From IMG/VR virus record IMGVR_UViG_3300022698_000013, positions 1-27,588 of that record: 27,588 nt of DNA; one strand, 5' to 3'. Numbering within the stretch: position 1 is the stretch's first letter; every line of letters starts with the position of its first letter. The notes under the pieces were generated by a model. That model was not told where the DNA came from, searched no databases, and was given only the letters and a program-made list of their open reading frames with translations. Source of the stretch: a virus. Shown here in pieces: positions 6,736 to 15,478 of the stretch. The translations under genes and the position numbers were made by a program.

Positions 6736-9700
6736 TATTTCATCTCCTCTCTAAGATCTTGAATGCTTTTAAGATATTCTTTATCATTAATTGTATTCTT
6801 TAGTTGCTGTCTCGCAGCATCAAGTTTTTGGTCACAGCTTTTATTACCAGATGCACGGCATAACTTCTGGAGCTGGTGAAAGAACACTTCTTCTTTACTT
6901 CCACCGCCCATCATTTTCTCTATGACAGACTCCATTACAGGATACTCGCCGCCAGCAACACCTCTACCAAGTTGTTTTGCAAATGCATTCCTGAATTGCT
7001 CTCTAGCAAGAGGGTCATCAATGTGAGCTGATACCAGATCAGCAGCATGGATTTCTTCCTGAAGATAGTTTGTAGCTAGCTTCTCAATGACAAGAGCCTG
7101 ATCAAAGTTTTGCCCATTCTCTGGCCGTGGTAAATCCTTTGCTGTATATCTATTTCCATCTTTACCAATAACACCATGTTCTTGGAGACGACGAAGGAAC
7201 AGAGATATGGCAATTTTAGCCGCTTCTCTGCCATCACTCTCAGCAGCAGATGGTGTATATTTTTGATCTGACTCTTCAATCATCTTGGAGATGGCATCAA
7301 ACGTATCTTCTTCTCTGTGTGTGCCAATACCAATGAACTTAGCCAGAGCTTCATTCCCTGTGGCTGTGGAATAACCCTTGCCAGTGTTCATAGAATAATT
7401 GAAGCCATAATAATAGGCCATCTTACTCTTGATGTAGTTGGAGTAGCCGGAGGAGAAAGTGGTGCCCAACCTATGAGCAAGCAATTCCCAATCTTCCTTA
7501 GAGAAGTTCATTGGACCTTTATGGGCATCAGACATATAGCTGATGGAGTTCCACATCTTAATTAGCTTGCTTGCACTGCTCCCTGTAGGCCCAAGGGCTG
7601 CTTCAACACCCTCAAGGATAGTGGGACTCTTGCCATACATAATCATGTTAGTGAGCGTTTTGCCAACGCCCTCTGCAATGTTTGGAATGCCACTACCACC
7701 CGGAGCAAATGATCCAGAGATGTTCAAATCATCTCCAGTGAGGTTGAGGAATCCAAGATCAATCAAACCACCATAGGCAGCTACATAGTTTTCATCTGTC
7801 CCATCAATGCTAAGATCATTAAAGATGGGGTCAACAAGCTTCTTCATGCCAACACCCTCTGCACCAAACAGCGTAATCTGAGATGCAAAGATACCGGCCT
7901 TTTGTGGTCCAGAGAAATACTTATTACCACCTAATGCTTTAGGCATCCAAGCCATCATGGCCTTATGCTGAATAGACATGAACTGGAGAGGGATAGACCA
8001 AAGGCCATTTGCATAGCCCGGCTCCCCTCGTTGATCCATTGATAGTGTATACTCCCGAACACGAGATGAAATGGCATCAACATGCTCTCTATCTGCTAGG
8101 TTTACCCCCGGATTCTCTCGCTTATATTGACGAGCTACAATGGCATATGTCATTGCTTGGTTCTGTGCCTCCCCTGCATCAAAACCAACACGGCGGATGC
8201 CTTGGAAGATTTGCCCAGCAAGACGCATAGATTGCTCACCGGCCTTGCCACTACTGATGCCAGAAGCAACATCACGAGCATAAGTGTGATGGGCAATGTT
8301 CTGGAACACACCACTCTCTATGGCAGACTTGAACAATTCCTTGTCTGCTGCATTAGCAGGCATAAAGTCTTTGTTTCGCAAATACCTGCCATACCAATAA
8401 AAGAGCTGCTGCCCTTTAGCAATCCCCGGAATGAAATCCCTAGTGGCAATGCCAGCGATGAACAAAGGCTGTGCAGCCTGAAGGACAAACTGACGTTGTG
8501 GGTTGAGGGCAAGCAGAGTGTAGAAGTTGTACCTACGAATATCAGAGATGATGTTCAAATCACCTGCTTTGTCATAAAGAGCTTTTGATAACCATTGCCC
8601 AAAGACACCATTACGCTCCAAACCCTCTGCAATAGACAGCATTTTATTAGCCATTGCCCTGCGCTCTGCTAGGTTACGAGCGCCAGACCTGTTATTGATG
8701 TCATTAGCATAGTAGAGGGCATCTGCCTTGTCCCTTGGGTTGTCCCAGTTAGCAGACCTAATCTCCTCCATACTGGGCATCCTCTTGGAATCCCCTTGAA
8801 GGCCGGGATGATCTTTGAGGAACATTGGCTTACCATCTTTAATGATGGTGGCTTTATCCCCAAATGTTTTGGCCCACTTATCAATGTCGATATCAATAGC
8901 CGCTCTAGTAGACATTCTGCGAGCCATGATATTGGAAGACCGCACCAATGACTCAATAGGAGGCAGCGTGTCTGCATTAATAAGGGCTTCTGACTGCCTC
9001 TTAGAGAAGAACAAACCTCTGTTGGCTGACCCGGATGTAATAGCACTATCCAGATCAGCAGGGGCCATCTCAAGGGCCCTTGTCTGCTCTAGTGTATAGT
9101 TGGGGTAGTTTTGCTTTAGATCATCAACAAGCTCAATAGCACGTTTCTTTGACTTAGCCCCTGCAATAGCTCCAAGAGGTTCTCCAGTGGTTTTATCCCA
9201 CGCACGAACAACATAGTTCATGTCATACATACGGGTGTAGTAGTTGGAGATGTAGTTGAGCTGCTTGGGGCTGAGCGGCTTGTATTGGGCATTGGCTTTA
9301 TTAGAGAAAGCCACAACACTGCCACCCGGCACCTCTTCAGTGGCTTTTCTAGTCCTAAACCAATTAACATCCTCTAGGTTTTTTGCATTGCTCCTATTAA
9401 TCTTAACAGGAACACCATCTTCCCCAATCATGTAGAAGGTTTCGCGTTCTTTCAGCTTATCCCAAGATGTAGGAGATGCAGTGAACTCCCTCTCACCAAC
9501 CACCACTGTCTGAGCGCCCTTAGTCTTCAGCTTGTTATACTCAGTGTAATTGTTTAGGAGGTACATATTGTCTTGGTGACGGTGGATAGATGAGAAAGCC
9601 TCATACTCCTTTTGATTAAGGCCATATTGGCTCTTAACAGCAGCACCAGACAGGTCTTTGCCGCCAACATCAATCAACACTTGATCAAGCTTCTTAATAG

Positions 9701-11687
9701 ATGCGTTAGACAAATCAAGAACCTTACCAAGAGCTTCCCCACCAAACATACTCTCAAGACGAGAGAGGCGATATTGTGCAGCACCCCCCCGCTCAAACAT
9801 AGAGCCTCTACCACGAGGGAGAGTCTCAAGAGGTGTACGCGCAATCATCGCTGCCCTATCAGCACCAAAAGTATGTGAGCCTGTGGAGGAAAGCTCTTCA
9901 CCTTCAATCATACGATAGGTGAATGGATCATAAGTGGAGGCACGATCAATACGAGCAAACACCTTTCCCTCATATCCATCTTCCGCTAGCTTCAACCCAT
10001 CCTTAGTTTCCTTAAGATAGGTGACACCTGCATTCTTCCCAAACAAGTCAGACATCGTTTCCTTAGCATCATCAAGAGAGGTGAAGCCCTTGCCCTTATC
10101 CTCCCCATAGAGAGCAGACACAATAGGAACACCCCTCTCATCTTGTTTAAGGATGATGTTGCCTTCTTGGATTACAGCCCCACTTAGCTTCTCATTTTGA
10201 ATAACATCTGCCTGAGCTTGGAGGGTTCGCTGTGCCTCTTCCTTGGAAAAGAAGGCAGGATTAGACATAAGAGCCATAGGATCAAATGCCTCAACAGAAG
10301 CATTACCCGCCCCATCAGATGTCTTAGGGTAGAGCATAGCCTCAAGCTGTTGGTCAATACTCATTCCTGTAAAGTTGGTTGCTACCTCATCATCTCCCGT
10401 GGCAATGAGTCGATTTTGAACAGCACGAGCTTCTTCAGGGTTAATGTCCCTCATCTTGTCAGCCATGCTGTTAACACGCATAGAGTTTTTGACAGCCACA
10501 GCGCCACGAGCAACACCCTTAACAGCTCGTAGAACTAGAGCAGCTACAGGAAGTGTAGATAAAGCTCCCTCACTATCCATAACTGCACGATCAAACCCAC
10601 TAAACCCTTCTCCTTCAAGATATGGGGAGAAGATTTCACTCATCAAATATTGATCTTGTAGGGTGTAGTGAGTGGGTCTTTCCTTGTATTGAGTGCCTGC
10701 TACAGAGATACCTTCTCTCATCTTTCTAAAAGCACCTATAATACGTTGGGCATACTTCTCCTTCTCTTTCCCTTTCAAGGACTCCAACTTACTTTGCACT
10801 TCATTTACAAGCTCACCCGGAGCAAGAGAGTTCCAATATTCCTTGGCCTTACTACCCTCTGGTTCAAAAGCTTTCTGAAACCTGCGCATCCCCTCGTTGT
10901 AGCCAATATCCACTCCGGGAACCCACGGCAGTGACATGTTAACAACACCACCATAGTATTGAGAAAAGGCAGATGCCTTCTGTAGCCAATCCCCTTCAAA
11001 GGTGAGATCAGATGCATATTCCGATTGCATAAACTCAAGAACATTTCTACGGATGTCCTGAGCTGTATCATAATATTGATTGAGGGCTTTGACAGCCTCT
11101 GGCTGCTGGCCAATTGCCTTAGCTGTGGCAGTGTCCATCATCATATCAACGGTGTTGAGGCCCTTATCAATATCTTGTGCAATGCCATGAAGAGCATCCA
11201 TCTTGTCTTTTTGATTGATAGAAGAGTCCTCGATGATGGTTCGAGCAGCATTTTTACTCTGCTCAACATACTTATCACCAAGAACTACCTTAATCTGATG
11301 GAGGCGATCACTCTTCCCAACATCGTCAAGTTCTTGAGCAATATCAAAATATGCTTTCTCAGGAGATTCACCAGAGCCAACAATAGATTCTAGATTATAG
11401 ACAGCAGCAAGAGCTTCTTTCTTTGTGTGGAGGTTTTGTGGGTCTTGTGGCTTATCATCTTCAAGAGTGAATACTGGGGCTTTACCTCCACCATCAGGCA
11501 GATCAAAAGTAGGAGATGAAGAAGCAGGCACAGGGAAATCATTAGCAGACTGATTCTGAGGTGCCTCTGAGACGCCCTGAGAGGCTTCCTGAGAAGACTT
11601 CTGTCCCTCACCCAAGCTACCCCCATCAGTCCCAGGAATAGGCTCCTCAGAGATAATAGGATTATTGGATTGTTGGGGATACGCCAT
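6735..11687 (-). CDS. giant internal virion (ejection) protein, T7 gp16-like
   Basis: A 1650-residue protein, the largest in the window. The first 110 residues are acidic, Pro/Ser/Gln-rich and probably disordered. The rest is largely helical with scattered amphipathic stretches and no catalytic motif I can name. The C-terminal third contains a conserved-looking segment (YNFYTLLALNPQRQFVLQAA, then IPLQFMSIQHKAMMAW) of the kind seen in podovirus ejection proteins that form the trans-envelope conduit. The frame is open to 11774, but ATG 11687 (MAYPQQSN) overlaps the previous stop as TAATG and has GGGGA 7 bases upstream, whereas the extra 29 residues would run inside the gp14-like gene. No transglycosylase domain is seen here; it lies in the next gene. 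The assignment rests on size, position between gp14-like and SLT genes, and general character. Confidence 0.82.
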   Translation of the reverse strand: MAYPQQSNNPIISEEPIPGTDGGSLGEGQKSSQEASQGVSEAPQNQSANDFPVPASSSPTFDLPDGGGKAPVFTLEDDKPQDPQNLHTKKEALAAVYNLESIVGSGESPEKAYFDIAQELDDVGKSDRLHQIKVVLGDKYVEQSKNAARTIIEDSSINQKDKMDALHGIAQDIDKGLNTVDMMMDTATAKAIGQQPEAVKALNQYYDTAQDIRRNVLEFMQSEYASDLTFEGDWLQKASAFSQYYGGVVNMSLPWVPGVDIGYNEGMRRFQKAFEPEGSKAKEYWNSLAPGELVNEVQSKLESLKGKEKEKYAQRIIGAFRKMREGISVAGTQYKERPTHYTLQDQYLMSEIFSPYLEGEGFSGFDRAVMDSEGALSTLPVAALVLRAVKGVARGAVAVKNSMRVNSMADKMRDINPEEARAVQNRLIATGDDEVATNFTGMSIDQQLEAMLYPKTSDGAGNASVEAFDPMALMSNPAFFSKEEAQRTLQAQADVIQNEKLSGAVIQEGNIILKQDERGVPIVSALYGEDKGKGFTSLDDAKETMSDLFGKNAGVTYLKETKDGLKLAEDGYEGKVFARIDRASTYDPFTYRMIEGEELSSTGSHTFGADRAAMIARTPLETLPRGRGSMFERGGAAQYRLSRLESMFGGEALGKVLDLSNASIKKLDQVLIDVGGKDLSGAAVKSQYGLNQKEYEAFSSIHRHQDNMYLLNNYTEYNKLKTKGAQTVVVGEREFTASPTSWDKLKERETFYMIGEDGVPVKINRSNAKNLEDVNWFRTRKATEEVPGGSVVAFSNKANAQYKPLSPKQLNYISNYYTRMYDMNYVVRAWDKTTGEPLGAIAGAKSKKRAIELVDDLKQNYPNYTLEQTRALEMAPADLDSAITSGSANRGLFFSKRQSEALINADTLPPIESLVRSSNIMARRMSTRAAIDIDIDKWAKTFGDKATIIKDGKPMFLKDHPGLQGDSKRMPSMEEIRSANWDNPRDKADALYYANDINNRSGARNLAERRAMANKMLSIAEGLERNGVFGQWLSKALYDKAGDLNIISDIRRYNFYTLLALNPQRQFVLQAAQPLFIAGIATRDFIPGIAKGQQLFYWYGRYLRNKDFMPANAADKELFKSAIESGVFQNIAHHTYARDVASGISSGKAGEQSMRLAGQIFQGIRRVGFDAGEAQNQAMTYAIVARQYKRENPGVNLADREHVDAISSRVREYTLSMDQRGEPGYANGLWSIPLQFMSIQHKAMMAWMPKALGGNKYFSGPQKAGIFASQITLFGAEGVGMKKLVDPIFNDLSIDGTDENYVAAYGGLIDLGFLNLTGDDLNISGSFAPGGSGIPNIAEGVGKTLTNMIMYGKSPTILEGVEAALGPTGSSASKLIKMWNSISYMSDAHKGPMNFSKEDWELLAHRLGTTFSSGYSNYIKSKMAYYYGFNYSMNTGKGYSTATGNEALAKFIGIGTHREEDTFDAISKMIEESDQKYTPSAAESDGREAAKIAISLFLRRLQEHGVIGKDGNRYTAKDLPRPENGQNFDQALVIEKLATNYLQEEIHAADLVSAHIDDPLAREQFRNAFAKQLGRGVAGGEYPVMESVIEKMMGGGSKEEVFFHQLQKLCRASGNKSCDQKLDAARQQLKNTINDKEYLKSIQDLREEMK

Positions 11688-12187
11688 TACAGTTTCCCCA
11701 TCTGTTTGCCCCATTGCTGGAACTGCTGCGCTCCACCAAATGTACCATAGGCAGAGCTTGCCACTTGTCCCCACATTTGTGAGTTAGCAGAATGCTGCGC
11801 AGCTTGGCTCTGGAAGGCATTAGCTCTCTGGGAGAAGATGGATGCCTTCTGTGCGTTAGCTTGTTGTGCATCCATATAAGATAGATTGCTACCAAGTTGA
11901 GACATAATAGAGGATGTACCCCCTTGCACACCAGAAGACTGCGTAGTACCTGTGTTGGCTCCAATATTCAACACCTGCCCTCGTTCTGCACGAGCAAGCC
12001 TGATTTGCTCTTGCTTCTGCTTTTCTACCTTTAGGTTAGCCATATTCTGCTCAATAGTCATTCGTTGACGCTGAGATGCAGCAGCATCTTGTTGAGCTGC
12101 TGTGGCTTTGCGGCTTTCCTGATAAGAAAGAGCTGTGCCTACCACTGAGGCGGCAACAGCAATATAACCTACAACTGAAGCACCCAT
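11687..12187 (-). CDS. internal virion protein, T7 gp14-like
   Basis: A 166-residue protein with an N-terminal hydrophobic segment (GASVVGYIAVAASVVGTALS, residues 2-21) followed by a long Ala/Gln/Ser-rich helical region with basic patches around residues 40-70 and a Gly/Ser/Thr-rich middle. This is the usual build of the small ejection protein (gp14 type) that inserts in the outer membrane and begins the DNA conduit. It sits directly upstream of the giant ejection protein, as in T7. Start and stop are both in TAATG overlaps (12187 and 11687). The identity is inferred from composition, length and order rather than from a distinctive motif. Confidence 0.75.
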   Translation of the reverse strand: MGASVVGYIAVAASVVGTALSYQESRKATAAQQDAAASQRQRMTIEQNMANLKVEKQKQEQIRLARAERGQVLNIGANTGTTQSSGVQGGTSSIMSQLGSNLSYMDAQQANAQKASIFSQRANAFQSQAAQHSANSQMWGQVASSAYGTFGGAQQFQQWGKQMGKL

Positions 12188-12528
12188 TATACTTCTCCTA
12201 AATCATGTACAAATATTTTTAACCCATCCTCTTCCTTGAGCAGCTTGAAACCAAATACAGGTTCCATTCTCTTTGCAATAGGAAGATGGGATGGGGTTAG
12301 TGTAAATACACACAAATATCCCATATCTTCTAATTGCTTCTTCACATCAGTCTCCCACACTTCTTTAGCTCTCTTAAATGCAGACTTAGATAGATGGGTG
12401 TAATTCAAGTGAAGAAATACAACTTCTTCTGACAATTCACAAACTACTTGAAAATCTTCATCTTCATAAAGAGTCATTCTCTCAAACTCAAGTGGAGATA
12501 CATCAAGCTCGTCAATATATCTATTCAT
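12187..12528 (-). CDS. GNAT-fold-like small protein (T7 gp13 position), second of a tandem pair
   Basis: A 113-residue protein with an alternating strand/helix pattern reminiscent of a GNAT acyltransferase core. A central helix (FKRAKEVWETDVKKQLEDMG) is followed by a strand, a P-x-H segment, and a C-terminal RMEPVFGFKLLKEEDGLKIF that matches the usual end of a GNAT fold. I see no convincing acetyl-CoA P-loop (R/Q-x-x-G-x-G/A), so catalysis is doubtful. It resembles the neighbouring gene at 12525-12857 in the same order of elements. It lies between tail-nozzle and gp14-like genes, exactly where T7 has gene 13, an internal virion protein needed for particle maturation. The start overlaps the previous stop in ATGA. 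The structural or morphogenetic role is inference. Confidence 0.6.
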   Translation of the reverse strand: MNRYIDELDVSPLEFERMTLYEDEDFQVVCELSEEVVFLHLNYTHLSKSAFKRAKEVWETDVKKQLEDMGYLCVFTLTPSHLPIAKRMEPVFGFKLLKEEDGLKIFVHDLGEV

Positions 12529-12857
12529 AACAATGTCTTAGCCCTGAAATAAAGCCATCCATTAAATTCATTGATAAATTCAAAGCCCAACATACGCTCT
12601 ATCCGAGTGCTGCGCCCATTTGATTTAGAAAGGAATCCATCTTTTGGAACCTTTGCAATAACCTCCCTATATCCCCTCATCTTCAACTTCCTTAAACACA
12701 GCTCTAATATCTTTTTTCTATTCTTCCAACTCTGTCTATCAATTCTTCCTGCATGTATATGCAGATGGATGAGGGCTCTTTCACCCATTTCCACTATCAA
12801 GTATCCACTATTATCTGCATACAACACCTCTCTCACAAAAGAGTGGTTGTCATACAT
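12525..12857 (-). CDS. GNAT-fold-like small protein (T7 gp13 position), first of a tandem pair
   Basis: A 110-residue basic protein, about a third charged, with the same layout as its downstream neighbour: a strand ending in LIHLHIH, a helix (WKNRKKILELCLRKLKMRGY), a strand with a following P, then RIERMLGFEFINEFNGWLYF. No acetyl-CoA loop is evident. I chose ATG 12857, which has AAGGG 8 bases upstream and only an 8-base overlap with the tail-nozzle gene. An ATG at 12890 in the same frame would add 11 residues with a 41-base overlap and cannot be excluded. It may be an internal virion or morphogenesis protein of the gp13 kind. The pair looks like an old duplication. Confidence 0.58.
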   Translation of the reverse strand: MYDNHSFVREVLYADNSGYLIVEMGERALIHLHIHAGRIDRQSWKNRKKILELCLRKLKMRGYREVIAKVPKDGFLSKSNGRSTRIERMLGFEFINEFNGWLYFRAKTLL

Positions 12858-14628
12858 TAGCGTTGCCCTTAATCTCCAAGCTATATCCAAGGATGTGGCA
12901 TCCCTTCATTGGAGGCACATCAATGCGTATACTGGCAGACTTGCCATTGCCATTCACTCTGTTCTTGCTAATCACCATTTCCCTGCCCGGATATAGTTCA
13001 AAGAGGGGGTCATTTAGTGATGCCTCTTCTACAAAGAAAGGCTCATCCCACTTATATCCCTCAAACATACTGCTCTTGTATGTATCAAACTGAGTGGCGG
13101 CTGAGGAGAAATCCCATCGCACATTCATAATAGCCCCACCACCATCAAGCATAATTGGTGCCACATCTGTGCCAACAATCAATGGACTGTGCTTATAGAT
13201 GAAGGAAGTGAGATAGGTGATCTCCTTGTCCCTAGAAGGATCACTCATAGTGGCACTACCAGATTGCAAGTGAGCGGAGTAGGCATAATAATCAGGGACA
13301 ACTCCTGCCCCTTTATAGCTCACCTCATCTACATATCTAGTGTTCTTTAACTCTCCAAAGAACAAGGCATTAGTTAGATTGGAGTTGTTAGAGGAGACAA
13401 TATATTTCTTAGCAGAAACACGAGAAGAAGTTGCGTCCAATCTATCTACAATAACAGGATCATTTGTTGAATCCACAATATCATCTCCTATGGTTGTCTG
13501 TAGTGTTGTCTGAGAGGACGCAGAGTAGATTATGTAGGGCACCTTAGCATAGGCCATTGGATAGGCATAGTCAGCCGTAGGGATAGTTTCAGAGGTGGTG
13601 AGGGTGCCCTTGCTATCATAGCCAGTGCCTTCGGCTTCATCAAACCCTGTTATATAGTTATCTGGTCCTGCAAATCGATACTTGTAGAAGCCAGAGGCAC
13701 CAATGCGGAAATTAAGCTCATGAGTTTTGAGCCCTGTTCCTGCATAATTGATGTTCTCATAATAGAGCCAACTTACAACATTCTCCCCTGCGTCGAATAC
13801 ACCTACAGCCTCTCTCTTGGCCTCCGAAGGAATAGAGGAGAGGTAGTAGTTTTGGATGGTAGTTTGAGAAATATTCTGTGCAGAGAAGATACCCTTATCA
13901 TTCGGGGAAATGAATATGATGCCAGTGGTGCCCCAATAAACCACTGCATTACCCATATTGACAATAGATTGTTTTCCTACACACCCATCTGTTGTAATCT
14001 TCTGAACACCATAAGATGTGGCCTCAAATGCACCAGTTTCATTACTAATCTGCCAAGCACCATATTCTGCAATGACAATCAAGCTATCAAGGATAGAGAC
14101 AATGCCATAGATTTGACCAGCACCAAGGATTCGTACAACACCACCATCAGATGCAATCAAATCACTAACTTCTTTTGAGGTGGGGTCTGCTGCTTGATAA
14201 CAATAGCCTGCCTGTGCAATAGACTCAAGGACTTGAGAAAAAAATACACGAGAGCTGTTGCTGTCGTCCCCTGTAACTGTAGAGTTTACGCCACTATACC
14301 AAACCCTGCCTGCATAGAAAGCTACGCAAGTGGGGGTGCCTGAGTCCTTGATAGCCGAGATGTTAAGACCAGATACAGCCCCTCTATCTACATAAAATGG
14401 ATTGATGATGTAGTGCCCCTGTGGTGCAGGGGTGTTGCCCATATTGGATGTACGCCAAAGCTTAGATTTATATTCTGGATTCCCAGTATCTACATTAGTC
14501 CCCTTGCCAATCCATTGCAAATCTGAATTAGCAGGCCATACACCAAGTTCACCTACAAATACACGAATTGCAGGGCGAGTGTCATCTGGTTTTAGTGCCG
14601 GGGCCGACCCCCCACCGCCTCCACCCAT
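12850..14628 (-). CDS. tail tube/nozzle protein, C-terminal part (T7 gp12-like)
   Basis: A 592-residue, beta-rich protein without membrane spans. After a start of six glycines it has WPANSDLQWIGKGTN at about 32-46 and then a series of propeller-like blades (CVAFYAGRVWYSGVN, VVRILGAGQIYGIV, VVYWGTTGIIFISP). These motifs are typical of the body of podovirus tail nozzle proteins. The gene before it (14646-15278) carries what looks like the N-terminal part of the same family, so the nozzle seems to be encoded in two pieces. ATG 14628 has a perfect AGGAGG at 8 bases and an in-frame TAG a few codons upstream, so this is a genuine separate start. The order adaptor - nozzle - gp13 - gp14 matches T7. 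Family confidence is good; the split is discussed as a finding. Confidence 0.8.
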   Translation of the reverse strand: MGGGGGGSAPALKPDDTRPAIRVFVGELGVWPANSDLQWIGKGTNVDTGNPEYKSKLWRTSNMGNTPAPQGHYIINPFYVDRGAVSGLNISAIKDSGTPTCVAFYAGRVWYSGVNSTVTGDDSNSSRVFFSQVLESIAQAGYCYQAADPTSKEVSDLIASDGGVVRILGAGQIYGIVSILDSLIVIAEYGAWQISNETGAFEATSYGVQKITTDGCVGKQSIVNMGNAVVYWGTTGIIFISPNDKGIFSAQNISQTTIQNYYLSSIPSEAKREAVGVFDAGENVVSWLYYENINYAGTGLKTHELNFRIGASGFYKYRFAGPDNYITGFDEAEGTGYDSKGTLTTSETIPTADYAYPMAYAKVPYIIYSASSQTTLQTTIGDDIVDSTNDPVIVDRLDATSSRVSAKKYIVSSNNSNLTNALFFGELKNTRYVDEVSYKGAGVVPDYYAYSAHLQSGSATMSDPSRDKEITYLTSFIYKHSPLIVGTDVAPIMLDGGGAIMNVRWDFSSAATQFDTYKSSMFEGYKWDEPFFVEEASLNDPLFELYPGREMVISKNRVNGNGKSASIRIDVPPMKGCHILGYSLEIKGNANV

Positions 14629-14636
14629 AGTGAAGT

Positions 14637-14642
14637 CCTCCT
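14637..14642 (-). promoter_or_regulatory. strong ribosome binding site for the downstream nozzle gene
   Basis: The minus-strand sequence reads AGGAGG followed by 8 bases and ATG (14628). It is a full Shine-Dalgarno match lying immediately after the upstream stop (TAA at 14646-14648). It shows the downstream nozzle fragment is translated independently and is not simply read through or frameshifted from the upstream one. Confidence 0.8.
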
Positions 14643-14645
14643 AAA

Positions 14646-15278
14646 TTAACTTAGAGTGGCCACATCACTATCAGTGATATCCCAGCCTTGATTCTGTAGG
14701 TTGTATCTATGCAATGTCGTGAGAGTGGCTGGACGCCTATCCGTTGTAAGTCCATCATCTACACCAGTGAAATCTCTCACTCGAATATCGATATTACCAT
14801 TAGATACAATAGGATTATTATTTGTATCAAAACCTTTATACTCAAAGTAGGTGGGTTTGACAGATTCACCAACAACAATCAGATAGCCCTGACCAGATGC
14901 AAAATCAAGAGAAGGGATATAGCTGATTGTTCGAGTCATATTAGAGGAGAAATCATACAGCTCTGTCACTCCCTCGGCTGTGATTGGGTCTTTACTGGCA
15001 GGCCAGATGTAAATTTTATAATCCACCTGAACCACAACAAACTTCTGCCCATCAGTTTGGGTGTCCCATAGATGAGAAGAAGACACCGTTGGTGCCGTAG
15101 AAGACTCAGCAAACACACTGCCACCATCTTCCATCTCAAGGCCAAGCCGCTTACGACGTGTACCATCTACAAGGAGATCAAAGTTTAGCTCACTCTTTGT
15201 AGCTCCCTCAGGAAATTGCAGAGGATTACCCTCTGTAATAAACCCCTTCTGAAAGCCATTATATGGGATGGTAGCCAT
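14646..15278 (-). CDS. tail tube/nozzle protein, N-terminal part (T7 gp12-like)
   Basis: A 210-residue beta-rich protein beginning MATIPYNGFQKGFITEGNPL. It continues with a segment in which a phage protein of this type sets out its source mesh (ELNFDLLVDGTRRKRLGLE) and a DFASGQGYLIVVGE blade, and ends with HRYNLQNQGW followed by a short tail. These are the opening elements of podovirus tail nozzle proteins, which usually run on for several hundred more residues. Here the frame stops at 14646 and the continuation restarts as the next gene 17 bases further on, in another frame. It lies after the tail adaptor and a 64-residue gene. It may assemble with the downstream product into one nozzle. Confidence 0.72.
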   Translation of the reverse strand: MATIPYNGFQKGFITEGNPLQFPEGATKSELNFDLLVDGTRRKRLGLEMEDGGSVFAESSTAPTVSSSHLWDTQTDGQKFVVVQVDYKIYIWPASKDPITAEGVTELYDFSSNMTRTISYIPSLDFASGQGYLIVVGESVKPTYFEYKGFDTNNNPIVSNGNIDIRVRDFTGVDDGLTTDRRPATLTTLHRYNLQNQGWDITDSDVATLS

Positions 15279-15283
15279 AGGTG

Positions 15284-15478
15284 TTATGCCTTCTTGATGT
15301 TGTTATATCTGCGGATAGCATGATTGGCTTCCTCATAGCTCGTATACAAGCCTTGGAGAGCCGCAGGCACCTGCCCACCGGGGTAGTAGTAGATTTCCAG
15401 CATAGAGCTATTCTCTGCTGGCTTTACACGGAGTTGCTTACCACGAGCAGTGGTGGATGCTGTCTTTGCTTCTGCCAT
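15284..15478 (-). CDS. small hypothetical protein between tail adaptor and nozzle genes
   Basis: A 64-residue basic protein I do not recognise. The N-terminal 25 residues are Ala/Lys/Thr-rich and probably flexible. The C-terminal part has LEIYYYPGGQVPAALQGLY and a short helix ending RRYNNIKKA. It starts in a TAATG overlap with the adaptor gene (15478) and ends 5 bases before the nozzle gene, so it belongs to the tail-assembly cluster. It could be a minor virion or morphogenesis protein. Expression is well supported by the coupling; function is unknown. Confidence 0.6.
   Translation of the reverse strand: MAEAKTASTTARGKQLRVKPAENSSMLEIYYYPGGQVPAALQGLYTSYEEANHAIRRYNNIKKA

Noticed and set aside
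8127-8588. Plus-strand 153-residue frame opposite the giant ejection protein
   Set aside because: No recognisable domain and no plausible transcription in this direction; its length is expected by chance in a long, stop-poor antisense stretch.
11688-11774. N-terminal extension of the giant ejection protein to 11774
   Set aside because: It would lie wholly inside the gp14-like gene; ATG 11687 forms the TAATG junction seen repeatedly here and has GGGGA upstream.
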